The notes under the pieces are model-generated. The model ran no database searches. It was not told the DNA's origin and saw only the letters and a list, made by a program, of their open reading frames with translations. Shown one piece after another: positions 38,689 to 50,688 of a stretch of 64,000 nt of DNA. Every line of letters starts with the position of its first letter. Position 1 is the first letter of the stretch. The stretch is from assembly GCA_009809945.1 (NCBI GenBank), contig WTPW01001663.1:49236-113235 (forward strand), read 5' to 3'. The position numbers and the translations under genes are program-made. The DNA comes from Gigaspora margarita (lineage: Eukaryota > Glomeromycota > Glomeromycetes > Diversisporales > Gigasporaceae).

Positions 38689-39424
38689 AAAAAAAAAAAA
38701 AAAAACTAACTGGACTCTTTCTAAAAAATTATTATTTTTTTTTTGTCCTCTTTAATAGACTCATAAGTACTTTTATTAGAAATAATTATAATAAAACTTA
38801 ATCTGATTACAAAATCAAATTTTTTATTATGCACCTTTTAATAATTTAAATCTCATCCCACTTAGCTGCCTTATAGGTGCCCAAATGTGCCTCGTCACTG
38901 CCTCATTACACTAATTCAAAGAATTAGAACTTATAGTTAGCCTCATCAAATCAGAATTTTTTAAATTTTTCTCACCTAGCATTTATGGTAAGAATATTCA
39001 AACTATCAAGAAAAAAACTCAAAAAACAAGAAAAAAAAAAGAAAATAAAAAAGAAAGAAGCATTGAAAACCTTTAATGACAACCAAAAAATAGAACAAAA
39101 TTAAAAAGATAAAAGATGAAAGAAATAAAGAAAATTCTGTTTCAATGAAGTCTAATCTAAGCAATTATTTGGTAGAATTTGAACCTAAAATAATGCATCT
39201 GAAATAGACTATAAAAATTATATAATACTGTACAAGGAAATGCCTTGTCTAAGTATTATATGTACAAATAAGAGAAATATAAAAAATCTAAATGAATATG
39301 GAGCTATACCTAAAAGAATCTTCTGGAAAGAAATTTCATTTTGAAGTAACCTTACAAAAAACTTCATGTATTATTCATTGTTTATCTTAGTTACCCAAAA
39401 CTAACTCATGACTTGAATCCAAGT

Positions 39425-39840
39425 AGTAGGCACTATTCCCAATTTGAACAATGTAAATATTGTCGATCTTTTAGAAGAGGTAAGCTAGATTTTCCACTTT
39501 TTGATAAAATTTTGAAAAGCCCAAGAAAAAATATTAGAGGTACCAAAATTGTAAACAGCGTAAGTTTTATGCATTGAAGAATAAAATATTTGACCAAAAG
39601 TCTACTTCTGTCTAAGCTTCTGTAACTTTTGATAAAAAACTTCAGAATTGTTGCTCTACTATATCTTCTATAGTAATGAAGTCTTCCACTTGAAGGGCCA
39701 AACCCAAAAGGAAAGATCTTTTTTAGCTCTATTTTAGTTTTCTCACATCTGATCTGAAACTCTTTATCCAAGTTGCTTCTAGATAAAGTTTTTGTTATAT
39801 ACAAAAATATTAACTTCAAAGTTTTTATAAGTTAGTCTTT
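39425..39840 (+). pseudogene. unknown coding relic, plus-strand copy
   Basis: In the plus strand a decayed frame reads NLNNVNIVDLLEEVR and further pieces such as KAQEKILEVPKL, with several stops. The same protein trace (NLEKVNNADLLEGVSQ, EKAKGARKILSGPT) is read on the minus strand from 40355 down to about 40230. Two independent decayed copies of one sequence argue that it was once a real protein, perhaps of a mobile element. I do not recognise the family. The minus-strand open frame of 128 codons here is then antisense. Confidence 0.4.
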
Positions 39841-40099
39841 GTAGAAAATTTGGTACGAGAAATCATCAGAAAGAGTTGCTCTCTAAAAAAACTTATTGAT
39901 ATATTTTATATTTTTCATTAGCATATTTCAAATTTAACATTTATAAAATATATACTATTAGCATTCTTTTAAATATACTCTTTTTGCCTATTAGCTGTTT
40001 TCAAATATAATCTTTTTATCCAATATCTACTTTTCAAATATAATCTTTTTGACTAAAAGAGAGTTGAAAGAGAAGCTCTTGGTGAGGGCTCTCTGGTAT

Positions 40100-40440
40100 A
40101 AAACACAAAAACTATCGAACAGTAGTTGGTTATGCTGTGACTGGAAGTCTTTGTCACAAAGTTCAAATTTGTTTGAGTCTTAGTGGAAGCTGTATAATTT
40201 TCTGTAGACTGCAAAACTTACATGGTTTTAAATCCACAAAACAAGTTGGACCGCTTAGTATTTTTCTCGCTCCTTTGGCTTTTTCAAAATTTCAACAAAA
40301 GTGGGTGATTTGGCTTACCCCCTCCAAAAGATCAGCATTGTTTACTTTTTCCAAATTGGAAATGTGGCTACCATATCAGATTATTACCTCGGCCAAGCCA
40401 CGGACCTGTCGAGGTAAACAAGAAATACCACGTGTATGAC
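40100..40440 (-). pseudogene. unknown coding relic, minus-strand copy
   Basis: Inverted partner of 39425-39840. The minus-strand frame runs from about 40390 to 40110 with a few stops and is better preserved and less AT-rich than the other copy. It contains NNADLLEGVSQITHF and PTCFVDLKPCKFCSLQK. Function is unknown. Confidence 0.4.
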
Positions 40441-40569
40441 TTACAGACCGGTCAAGATCGGACAGAATGTTATATAGAATGGAGAAAAAATGAAATTTTG
40501 TTTTTGTTTCTAGCCGTAGTTTATTAGATTTGTTTTTTCCCATAAAGGGTTTTTCTTTTTTGTACATAT

Positions 40570-41234
40570 TTTTTTTTTAAACTTGCACCGGATACTCACG
40601 AGTGCGTTAATACTTTATTAATTATTAATTAACAAATTTATATATTAAACTATTTAGGTGAGCACACAACCGGCTAGCCCTATTTCAGACCGCCCAATTG
40701 CCCGGTGGGCACCGAGTTTTACCCTCCCAACATCGCCTTCGGACAGTCGTCACCAGATCGATATTGGTACAACCGGGAAACACCTCGGAATGTTTGCGCC
40801 ACGAGTTCATGTAGTATCATCTCAGACTTCGGCCTCACATTACGTCTCGTGACTTCGGTTAATCCAAATCGGGTTCTAACTCGTTTCGCTTCGCCACCCA
40901 AACTTGACAACGGTAACTGCCCAATTAAGGCAAACCCATAAACGCTGACGGAAGACCCAGGCCATAGACGAGGATGCATCTAGCCACACGTGCACTTTTG
41001 GTGCCTAATTTAAGTAGTCCGCCCGCAGGTTCCACACTAGCTGCCATACCTGCAACCCAACTAGGGGATTGCCTAATTAAGCCCTCTGATTTTCTGGCCA
41101 GCTGACAAACCACGGGTCCACAGATTTCCTTTTTAACCAGCTGGTAATTATTATCGCCTCTGGGGGGAATTGAACCGGCAACCTTCGATTTGCATCCTGG
41201 GAGCATAACCGCTACGCTATCGACCCGCAGGACA
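40570..41234 (-). mobile_element. tRNA-derived SINE, copy 2 (665 bp)
   Basis: Flanked by a perfect 14-bp duplication TTTTTTGTACATAT (40556-40569 and 41235-41248) with a T-run (the poly(A) tail read on plus) at the left edge. The minus-strand 5' end carries a tRNA-like head: an A box TAGCGTAGCGG (41219-41209) and, 33 bp on, a B box GGTTCAATTCC (41176-41166). The head differs from that of copy 1. The shared core lies at about 41095-40965. The 3' part (40965-40570) is unrelated to the other copies. Non-coding. Confidence 0.85.
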
Positions 41235-43308
41235 TTTTTTGTACATATAATACCTACTGCTTTTTGTGTAGTATTATATAATTTTTACTTTTAGCCTCCT
41301 ACAGGCGAATTTCCTTTGTTATAGACCGTCTCTTTTACCTTTTTCTTTTTTCTTTTTTGTTTGTATTTGGTTTCTCGTTTAGGTAGTAGTAGTTTTTTCC
41401 CCATTTAGTTTACCTTTCCCTTTTTTTTTCTTTTTTCGATAAGTTTTTTTTTTTCTAGTAGAATTCTTCTACCCAGGAAGCTAGGAGAAGAAGGTTTAAA
41501 AGTAGGCGGTCTGACAAAGTTTCTGGCTTAAGTCAGTATAGCAGGTCGTATTTGTTCTTGTTTACCAAGAAGAAATGATGTCAGACTTATTAGTAGTTTA
41601 GTAGTATACCTTATATTTGTAGTTTGTGTATGTATTTGACGAAATAAAAGTACTGGCGAGACTGCCGAAATTTAAAAAAAAAATAAAAAAAATATAACCT
41701 TTTTAAAAAAAAGGCCCTCTATTAGCAATTTTTCAAATATGGTCTTATATAGATTGTTCGAGGTCCTATCTCTATACTAGATGTCTGGGGTCCTTGTTCA
41801 ATAACTATACACCTTTCTCATGAGCGAATCTACTACAAATAAAGAATCTCCTTCTCCTTCAACCTCACATTCAATTAACACAACAGACATACAACAATTA
41901 CCATTAGTCAATAAAGGACTCAACATTGCCACCCATAATATTAGAGGCTTATCAAGACTAGAAAAAGTGCAAAGCTAGATAGAATACTATATGGAATCGA
42001 ATCTCTATATAATTTCTCTAACTAAAACAAAACTAACTGATTCTAGAGCAAACAACATGACAAAGCCACTCTATTTCTTCTATATGTTCAACTTTACAAA
42101 CCACAATGGACACTGTATTGATAGTCCATAGTCAACTTCAACTTTATATACATAACATCAAAACCCTACTGGGCATAATCATTTATATTGATTTCTTTTT
42201 CCTAGCTAACAAGACTCAAATAATCTCTACTTACTTACCATCCAACACGGCCCATTCCCAACTTAACAAAAAAGTTCAAAAACAAGCATTTGCTTGGTTC
42301 TTAGAAGCAAAGAACAAAAATTAGAACACGATCCTCCTTGGTGATCTAAACGCAAACCAATTAAAAAACAAAAGATTTATCCTTTTTACCAATCTAAACA
42401 CTATACATGCAATAAGCCAATTATCATTCTACAATATTACTGAACCAACTTAAACAGAACCAAACTCTACTAGTCAAATCGACGATATCTGGCTAAATTC
42501 AAACTTAATCCAAAATATTGATGAACCAACTATTACTAATACAGAATTCATATCCAATAGCGATCATAAAATCATTTTACTATCTAGCACATTGAAATCT
42601 GTAAACAAAAAACTTAGTGCAACAAAAAAAAGAAATGAAAAATTTACTAATATAATAAGATGTCAAAAGAAGACTAGGATAACTTTGCAGCCGAAGTTGA
42701 TACAACTATCATACAAGTTCAACTTATAGATAATACAGAATAGAATGCTGACTGATTAAATAAAACTTGGAACATCTGGACTTCAATAGTCAAAAGGACA
42801 AATAAATAAACATATTCTTTACACCTTTTCTTGTCAAAAAAAAATCTATACTCTATTTCTAAAGCCACCCATCTGCACTTAGCATTAAAATCTATAAATC
42901 GGTACCTTCGTTTGCTAACTACCAAACTCCCTAACTCCTACTTACAAAAATATAATAAGCTTTTATATATAGCAGCAACCTTGGCAGAATTAGAAATTAC
43001 ACCTTTTATACAATTAGATATTAACTTCTTATCACTAATGGTCCCAAAATTAAACCAAATCAAGCATACAATATGAACTGCTCATAACATAGAAAAATTG
43101 CAAGAGCAAAGTAGAAAGATTAATTACTACATAAATTGGCAATATAATGACTTCAAGAACAACACAACTAGAATGCTTGATAGCATTCTAAAGCAAAGAC
43201 CAGAACCAGTGCGCACTGACAAAATAATTCTTTTCAACCAGGTTATTACAGACAAAAAAGAGATCAAGGCATATATCCGCTCATACTTCAAATAATGGAC
43301 GAGATCTA

Positions 43309-43623
43309 CTGTATATTCGCGAAAATAAGCAACTCCAAAAATAAGCAACCCTCCTAATTTTTTTCAAAAATTTCAAAAAATATGTTAACAGTTGCTACAT
43401 ATAAAAGTCCAAATTTTACTAGGTAAACCTCAAAAGTACTATTAAGTAAACTTGTTCAGAACACAAAAATACATTTACAACAAAAATTTTACATCATTTG
43501 GACAACTTTTTATTAGTACGTTTTTCAATTTTTCAAAAAATTCAACAATTCAAAAATAAGCAACCCCACTTTTTCGTGTAATTTTTGGCCCAAAAAAGGT
43601 TGCTTATTTTCGGGAATATACGG
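43309..43623. mobile_element. MITE of the AAAATAAGC family nested in LINE
   Basis: Ends CTGTATATTCGCGAAAATAA and, inverted, CCGTATATTCCCGAAAATAA, each flanked by TA. The interior carries AAGTAAACTTGTTCAG, also found in the palindrome families of this window. 315 bp. Confidence 0.75.
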
Positions 43624-43727
43624 TAATCCACAAAATACAGAATAGGAAGAAGATTAGAAAAATGCATACTAACCTATAGCAGAAATTGACCTATTAATAT
43701 ATGAAACCCTAACCAATCCCATCACAC

Positions 43728-44126
43728 TAGGGTTTCAAACTTTTTGACCTATTTTTTTTTACTATATTTAATTAATAGTTTTAGAAAACTGATCTTTTTA
43801 AGCTGCTTTTAATTATTATCGAAGTTGCAGAAGAGTAACTTTTCTACAAATTTCTAGATAGAGTTTTGTGATTCTCATATTAGTTTTTGAGTTATCTAAA
43901 TTCTAAAATCAAACAAAACGGGTCAATCGGGTAACCGTGACCTGTTTTTTTCTATTTTTATACATTAGATAGCTCGAAAATAATAGAAAAATCTGAGAAC
44001 ATTTGATAGAATTATTATTTATCTGTAAATTTTATTATTAATAAGGAGATAATTGAAAAAGCCAGAATTTTAAAAATTTTGACCAAATATGGCATGCAAA
44101 ACTGGGTCACCCGATTTGGAACACTA
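43728..44126. mobile_element. hAT-type non-autonomous element nested in LINE
   Basis: Flanked by CATCACAC (43720-43727) and TATCACAC (44127-44134), an 8-bp duplication with one transition. Ends TAGGGTTTCAAAC...GACC and, inverted, TAGTGTTCCAAAT...GACC pair over about 22 bp. 399 bp, non-coding. It interrupts the start of the reverse transcriptase. Confidence 0.75.
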
Positions 44127-45436
44127 TATCACACTTTAGAACTAAAAGAAACTATAAACAACTTACCCAAAAAAAGGTTACTGGACCATTAACAATCACT
44201 AACAATATCCTACAACAACTTCCTTACTTGGTATTAGTACCACTATTAAAAATTTTCAATAATTGTATCCAACTGAAGCAGGTACCTTAACAATGGCTAA
44301 AAGTGAATATTTGGCCAATACCAAAAAAACTAGAATATAAATACGACCTTAGTACCATATGCCCTATCACACTTATAGACCATATATGGAATATTTTACA
44401 AAAATAATAACTGCTAGACTCACAACAATAATAATGAGACGAGAAATACTCTCTTCTATAAATTTTGCAGCTTTTCCACACCAATTCACATTGACTCCTG
44501 TATTGTAGCTGACACAGATCTTTGAAGATGCCTCCATCAACCAAAAAGAGATTTAGGCACTCTCACAAGACATGTTGAAGATGTTCGACTCCGTCCATAT
44601 CAATACTTTAACAAAAGCTTTCTGTTGAATAAAAATCCCTGAAATAGTAGTAGAACTTCTGAATTACCTTCTATCAAATCACACTAACCAGATTATTATG
44701 GACCTGGGTTTCACAGAACTATACCTAGTATTGAACAGAATTGATCAAGAGGAAACTTTCTTCCCTCTCTTGTGAAAAATTTATTATAACCCTCTTATAA
44801 TGACAATATACAAAAAGTTCATAGAATACTCTAGTACAATCCAGACTACACTATCTAAGCAAATCAATATATCCATAATGGCATATATGGATAACTCCCT
44901 CTGGCTTGCTTCTAACAAACAAGCCTTAACTGATATCATAGACACTGCTACTAGTTTCTATAAATTGAACAATATAAAAGTTAATCCTTCCAAATCCTCC
45001 TTAATCACTAACTCTTCTTCTTTACTACAAACTATTAGGTTTAATGATACTACAATTACTGCCCTATCCAATAACATCTCATTTAAATATCTGGGCACAT
45101 GATTCACACTTAACAAAATATACAACTACGTTCAAAAGCTAATAATCTTAGAGATTAAATCGAATCTGCAGAAACTAAAATAATAGAGAAACAGCTGTAT
45201 ATATCTACAATCACATCATCATACCCAGATTTCAATACCATATTCTATCATCATATCTAAACCTTCTGCAACTAAAATCAATAAATAAACTTATAATAAA
45301 TATCATAAGACAAAAAGCAAAAATAGCTAAAGCAATATCTAATTTCTTTCTGCACTGTGATACCATATATACATTAACAGATATCAAACAAGCTTAATCA
45401 ACAATCCTTGTGACAAATCTTCTATATGGTTTAAAC

Positions 45437-45675
45437 TATACATAAGAATGAAAGCATTTCGGGTTTGAAAACCTGAAATTAAAATTTGAAGACGAAATTG
45501 TTTTTGACCTATTTTACTTGAAAGATGAAATTATTTGATACTTTTTTTGAATAGATGAAATTAAAAAGAACATATCTATATAAATTTTATTTGCTTTTCC
45601 TTATAAAAAATTTTAATTTTTTCTAATAAAGACGAAATAAGCCTTTTTCAAAAATCAATTTCGGTGGCATTACTA
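45437..45675. mobile_element. 239-bp insertion in LINE
   Basis: Bounded by an exact 8-bp duplication GTTTAAAC (45429-45436, 45676-45683). Inside, GACGAAATT/GATGAAATT words repeat. The terminal inverted repeat is weak, but the 8-bp duplication fits a hAT element. Confidence 0.55.
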
Positions 45676-47856
45676 GTTTAAACCACTCTACTCCTATCTA
45701 AAAATACACTTACAACAAATTCAAGATATAGCAAATACTGAAGATTTAATACTAGAAGAATGGCCTGCTCTCTCCAACACAGAATACCTCACTTATACTA
45801 ATTAAACTATTATAGCAATTCACAATTCGAAGATAACATTCACTCGTCCTTTGAATACCTGGCCTGTAACTACAAAACTCTTTGGAACCTCTATCAATTG
45901 ACTTCTCCTTATATACTCTAGATATACTTACCTAAAAGAATCGCTAAACTGTCACAACATTAACTGTTTCAAACAGTTTCTTGACTCAGGGAACACAAAC
46001 ATTTTGAAATGGACTATATTTTGCTATAATATCAGAAAAATCTTCTGTAAGAGAGTATCCAAATGGTTCCAGCTCATACAAAACCTTATTATCGTAGCAG
46101 TAACAACCTCCCTAATGACAAAAAGTCCAAATTCATTCATAACTCCATCCTGGTTATCAAGAAAAAAAGGATAGATAATAACATCAAAAAGAAAAATTGC
46201 AAAAATATTTAACCCAACTACAAGACCTATAAGAGCCAAGCACTTCATACACACAGACTACTGCATTATGTAGCCCTGTTTGGGCTGCCCTCTTACTAAC
46301 CTCGACTCAAGTACTTCTTATTGTTACTTGATCCTAGAAGAAGATTATATATACAACTTACAAATTGACTACAAACTCCAAATACACGTGGACCTGAAGG
46401 ATATCAAGAAATCATTACAACTATTCTATTGAAAAAATATAAATACAAAAAAACCAACTGCACTACAAAGACCTTTCATTGCATTTCATGAGCCACTACT
46501 AAAAATATGGAAATCATTAGTATCATCAAATTTCTGAGAAAAAAATGTAACGTTATACCTAACTACAAACAAAAAGCTATTACACAACAACCACAAACTG
46601 ATAGCAACTAGATAACTAGGATCAAATAGATCCACAATGAGCTGCTATAACAAATATTGGCTATCAAAAATTGTTTTACTTACAATTCTATAACCTTCTA
46701 TATTTCCACCATATACAACAAAGCAAAAATAAAAATAGTTACTAATAATTCCTCTTTTCAAAATATAATCACACAAACCACAGACCCCCATTTTCTGCAA
46801 TATCTAAGACTAGACCAAATGCAATGGCCCTTCTTACAATATACAACTAGAGCAATAATTGGTAAAAAAGAAATTAAGATCACTTATGGCAAGAACCTAA
46901 AAATAGAAGACCATTCCCCTTCCCACTGGCTAAAACTAACCTCCTAGAATTTTCTTTACAATTAGTATATCCCACTCCTAAACAGAACTCCTATTAACCA
47001 ATAACTAAAACTAATAATAAAACGGATATACCAAATTATTAATCTTATCTGCTAGCATAATCAACAGAGAATAGACCTATAGGAAAACTATTTAGACGAT
47101 ATAGACTAGGATATCATCCTTGCAATACTATCATTTAACGATAAACCAAAAACGCTATTTACTAATCTCTCACTATCAAACATAAAGAACTTTAAAGTGA
47201 AGCTTATTGTAGAAGAACTTCTAACTTCCCTGCTCTTATACTTTTACAACCCAAAAAATCACCCAACTATCTGTGCCCAAGATGTTATTCCTTCCAGAAG
47301 ATTATATTTACTTATTAACATGCATATCAAACCCATTTAATTTTAAAAAAGAATTTAACTGAAATTGCAGACAAAGAAGAAAAACTATTAAAAAACCCAG
47401 AAGCATTTATCCAATCATACATATCATTACATATCACTAACAAAGTTCTGATCGATCTCATTATGAGATGTACATTCTCTCCATCCTCTTTCAAATATCT
47501 CAAAATAAAACTATCACCGCTACTATACCTTAACATTGTACTACTCATCTACAAAAGAATCTGGATTCCTTCATGAGCTTTCTGACATTTAGAAGTAATG
47601 CCCTTGCCTCCATCTATCCTGCTCTCTGTATTTATGAAAATACCACTACCTATTCCATACTGTATCAAGTTAGCACTAAACAAATTTATCAGTATTAACA
47701 ACTACTCACCAAATAACATACTCATAAACTAGAGGTCTACGACCATTCTAGTAAAGAATTAGATTGAGAGTAAACTAGCTCTACCTCTATTTCTCATAGA
47801 TTTGTAAATTCTTATATGTAATATATATATATATAATCTATAAAATTTAATAAAAT

Positions 47857-48419
47857 CCGCACAGTATCCGGGACTGGTCTTGACTGACTTATATATCGGA
47901 GGACTGTACCAGTGATACAAGTAGGATTGACAGATAAAGCATGGACTAGAGGGTTTAAATAGATAACCCCCTAGTTGGGTTGCAGGTATGGCAATTAGTA
48001 TAGAACCTTCGGGTGAACTACTTAAATTAAACAACCAAAAGTTGTACGTGTGGCTAGTTGTACTCTCATCAATGTAACAAATGTTAGGTGCCCAAAGAGA
48101 CAGCCTTGATCCGTTTGCTTGAATAAACACCTTTACCCCATAGCAGGGTTGGCAATGGATATACTCCATTGAAAACTTGCAAACCAATGGAGCCAATAGA
48201 ACCAATGGAACCAATGGAGCCAATGGAGCCAATGGAATTAGTTATTAGTTATTAACAAATACTATATTATAAGCTAGTTGGCCTCCATTGGCTCCATTTG
48301 CAAATTATTCTCAATGGAGCAATAGAGTGGTATCAATGGAGTTGTTCTCCATTCACTCCAATGGATAAATGTGCCAACCCTGCCCCATAACAGTAACTTT
48401 GACACACAAAAAAAAAAAA
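47857..48419 (+). mobile_element. SINE copy 3, 5'-truncated, with nested hAT
   Basis: Bounded by TTTAATAAAAT (47846-47856 and 48421-48431) with an A-run before the right copy. It starts inside the element (no tRNA-like head) and carries the common core at about 47955-48070 (GGGTTGCAGGTATGGCA, GTACGTGTGGCTAGTTG). The tail after GTAACAAATGT differs from those of the other two copies. It is interrupted by a hAT element at 48144-48382. Confidence 0.8.
48144..48382. mobile_element. 239-bp hAT MITE with internal minisatellite
   Basis: Ends CAGGGTTGGCAATGGAT and, inverted, CAGGGTTGGCACATTTATCC; the flanking 8 bp are CCCCATAG and CCCCATAA. CAGGG termini with an 8-bp duplication are diagnostic of hAT. 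Positions 48183-48236 are a 9-bp tandem repeat, CCAATGGAG. Confidence 0.85.
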
Positions 48420-48479
48420 TTTTAATAAAATATTAGAGGATAGACCTTTCTTTAAAAAAAAAAAAATAATAATAATAAA

Positions 48480-50655
48480 CATCGGCAAATTTTATATATA
48501 GATATATATCAATTACTAACCGGTAAGATATATATCGATTATCAACACCCCTATCGATTCCTATCGATAGTGATAGTAATCGATTAATATCCGGTTAATA
48601 CCCTATCGATTACTATCGATAGTGATAGTAATCAATATATATCCGGTTATATCGAATATGATATCAATTAATAATTATTATATTCATATAATCATGCTTT
48701 TTGAACATTTTACAGGTTTTCACAAGTTTTCGCAATTTAATTATAAATATTTTTTATTTATTATTATTATATAATATTTTAATTTATTAAATATACAATA
48801 ATCACAAGTTTTCGCTATTTAATATAAAATTTTATTTTTTTATTATATATTATATTTTAAATATTACATATATTATATATTATTATAAAAAAAATGACAA
48901 AAAAAATAAATCCAAAAAAAACGAAACCAAAAAAAAATTAAAAAAATGAAACCAAAAAAAAATAAACTATTACATTCTTTATATTCGCTCATATTCGCTT
49001 ATATTCATTTATATTTGCTTATATTCGCTACTTCTTGCAAAGTCCCAGAAAGTTAGGTCGTTTTCTTGCAAAGTTCTGAAAGAAGTAAGGAATAAATAAA
49101 ATAAAATAAAATTAAAAAAATAAGTAAAAAAAAACAAACAAAAAACAAACCAAAAAAATAACAAAAAAAACAAAAACGAAAAAAAATAAACTTATATTTC
49201 GCCCATATTCGATTATATTCGATTATATTCGTTCATATTCGTGACTTCTTGCAAAGAATTGGTGTTCTTGTAAAGTGCCGAAAAGTCAAGTTGTTTTCTT
49301 GCAAAGTTTCGAAAGAAGTAAAGGATAAATAAAATAAAATAAAGTTAAAAAAATAAGTAAAAAAAAAAGAAAACAAACAAAAAACAAAAATGTAAGCAAA
49401 CTAAATAAAAAAATAAACAAAGCCCCAAATTTGCTTATTTTTGATTATATTCGCTTATATTTGCTCAAATTCGCTACTACTTGCAAAATGCCAGAGAAGT
49501 TAGAATTGGTGTTCTTGTAAAGTGCCGGAATAGTTACAACGTTTTTTGTGCAAAGTTCTAAAAGAATTTAGAAATAAATAAAATAAAAATAAAATTAAAA
49601 AAATAAATAAAAAAAAACAAAAAACAAAAAACAAAACTGAAAAAATAATAAAAAAAAATGAAAACGAAAAAAATAAACTATTATATTTGCTTCTCTTCGC
49701 TCATATTCGCTTCTATTCACTTATATTCGCTTATTTTCGCTACTTTCTAAAAAAATAGTAAAGTAAAACAAAATAAAAAAACTATTTCTCAGAAGTGTTA
49801 GTGTTATACCACCCGTACAAATGCAAGAGAAACAAAAAAAATTATCCCATACGACCCTGTACAAACTCAAGAGAATGAGCAAGACCACCCCATATAAATG
49901 CAAGAGAAACGAGCAAGACCACACCATACGAACGCAAGAGAAGAAAAACCACAAAAACACTAACGACACCAGTTAGTGACAATTCCAACAACGACACCAA
50001 CGACGATATCAACTACAACACGTTGCCTTGCGCAAGGTGTTGAAAAGTTACTATATTTCTTGTAAAAAGTGTTTTTTTGTAAAAATAAAATAAATTAAAT
50101 TAAATAATAATAAAAGAAAAAAAAAATAAAAAAAACAAAACGAAAGTAAACGAAACTAAATGAAACTAAACGAAATGAAACGAACCAAAAAAAAAATCAA
50201 AACGAAAACGAAAAACAATGTAAAATTGATAGAAGATCTAAATTATATACAAAAAAATAAACAAAGATCTAATCTGATCTTGTACTATGATCATCAAAAC
50301 ATTTCGAAACATTTCGAAAATAATAGTCAAATGCATTCTTGGTATGATCCAGGGTACAGATCTACTGATCTAGCTTGATTTTCTATTTTTAAAATATTTC
50401 GAAACAATTCGAAATGTAAAAAAAAGAAGAAAAAAAAAAAGAGAAANNNNNNNNNNNNNNNNNNNNNNNNNNNNNNNNNNNNNNNNNNNNNNNNNNNNNN
50501 NNNNNNNNNNNNNNNNNNNNNNNNNNNNNNNNNNNNNNNNNNNNNNNNNNNNNNNNNNNNNNNNNNNNNNNNNNNNNNNNNNNNNNNNNNNNNNNNNNNN
50601 NNNNNNNNNNNNNNNNNNNNNNNNNNNNNNNNNNNNNNNNNNNNNNNNNNNNNNN

Positions 50656-50688
<33 letters not shown>

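Larger units (their letters stand above)
38240..41780. mobile_element. composite TIR element, about 3.5 kb, with gap and nested SINE
   Basis: The left end contains AATAATCTATATAAGATTAT and the right end inverted reads AACAATCTATATAAGACCAT, continuing into a TATATTTGA block on both sides. Between them lie a 260-base assembly gap, two inverted copies of an unknown coding relic, and SINE copy 2. Boundaries are approximate and the association of all parts is inferred. Confidence 0.4.
41820..47760 (+). mobile_element. decayed LINE (endonuclease plus reverse transcriptase)
   Basis: A non-LTR retrotransposon relic with many stops. It opens with ATG at 41820 and a Ser/Thr-rich leader, then an apurinic-type endonuclease: THNIRGL near 41937, an ISLTKTKL equivalent of the catalytic E-T-K-L (E replaced by K), and LLGDLNANQ near 42330-42360. 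The reverse transcriptase begins about 44130 (NNLPKKK-TGPLTITNNILQ), has a PIPKK and a CPITLID motif, and a YMDNS box near 44885 in place of (F/Y)ADD. The rest, to about 47750, is decayed C-terminal sequence. It is interrupted by insertions at 43309-43623, 43728-44126 and 45437-45675. No function is expected. Confidence 0.85.

Noticed and set aside
39433-39819. 128-codon minus-strand gene
   Set aside because: The complementary strand carries the protein trace shared with 40100-40440, so this open frame is antisense.
41160-41225. tRNA gene on the minus strand
   Set aside because: Same reason: it is the promoter head of SINE copy 2, and a full cloverleaf cannot be drawn.
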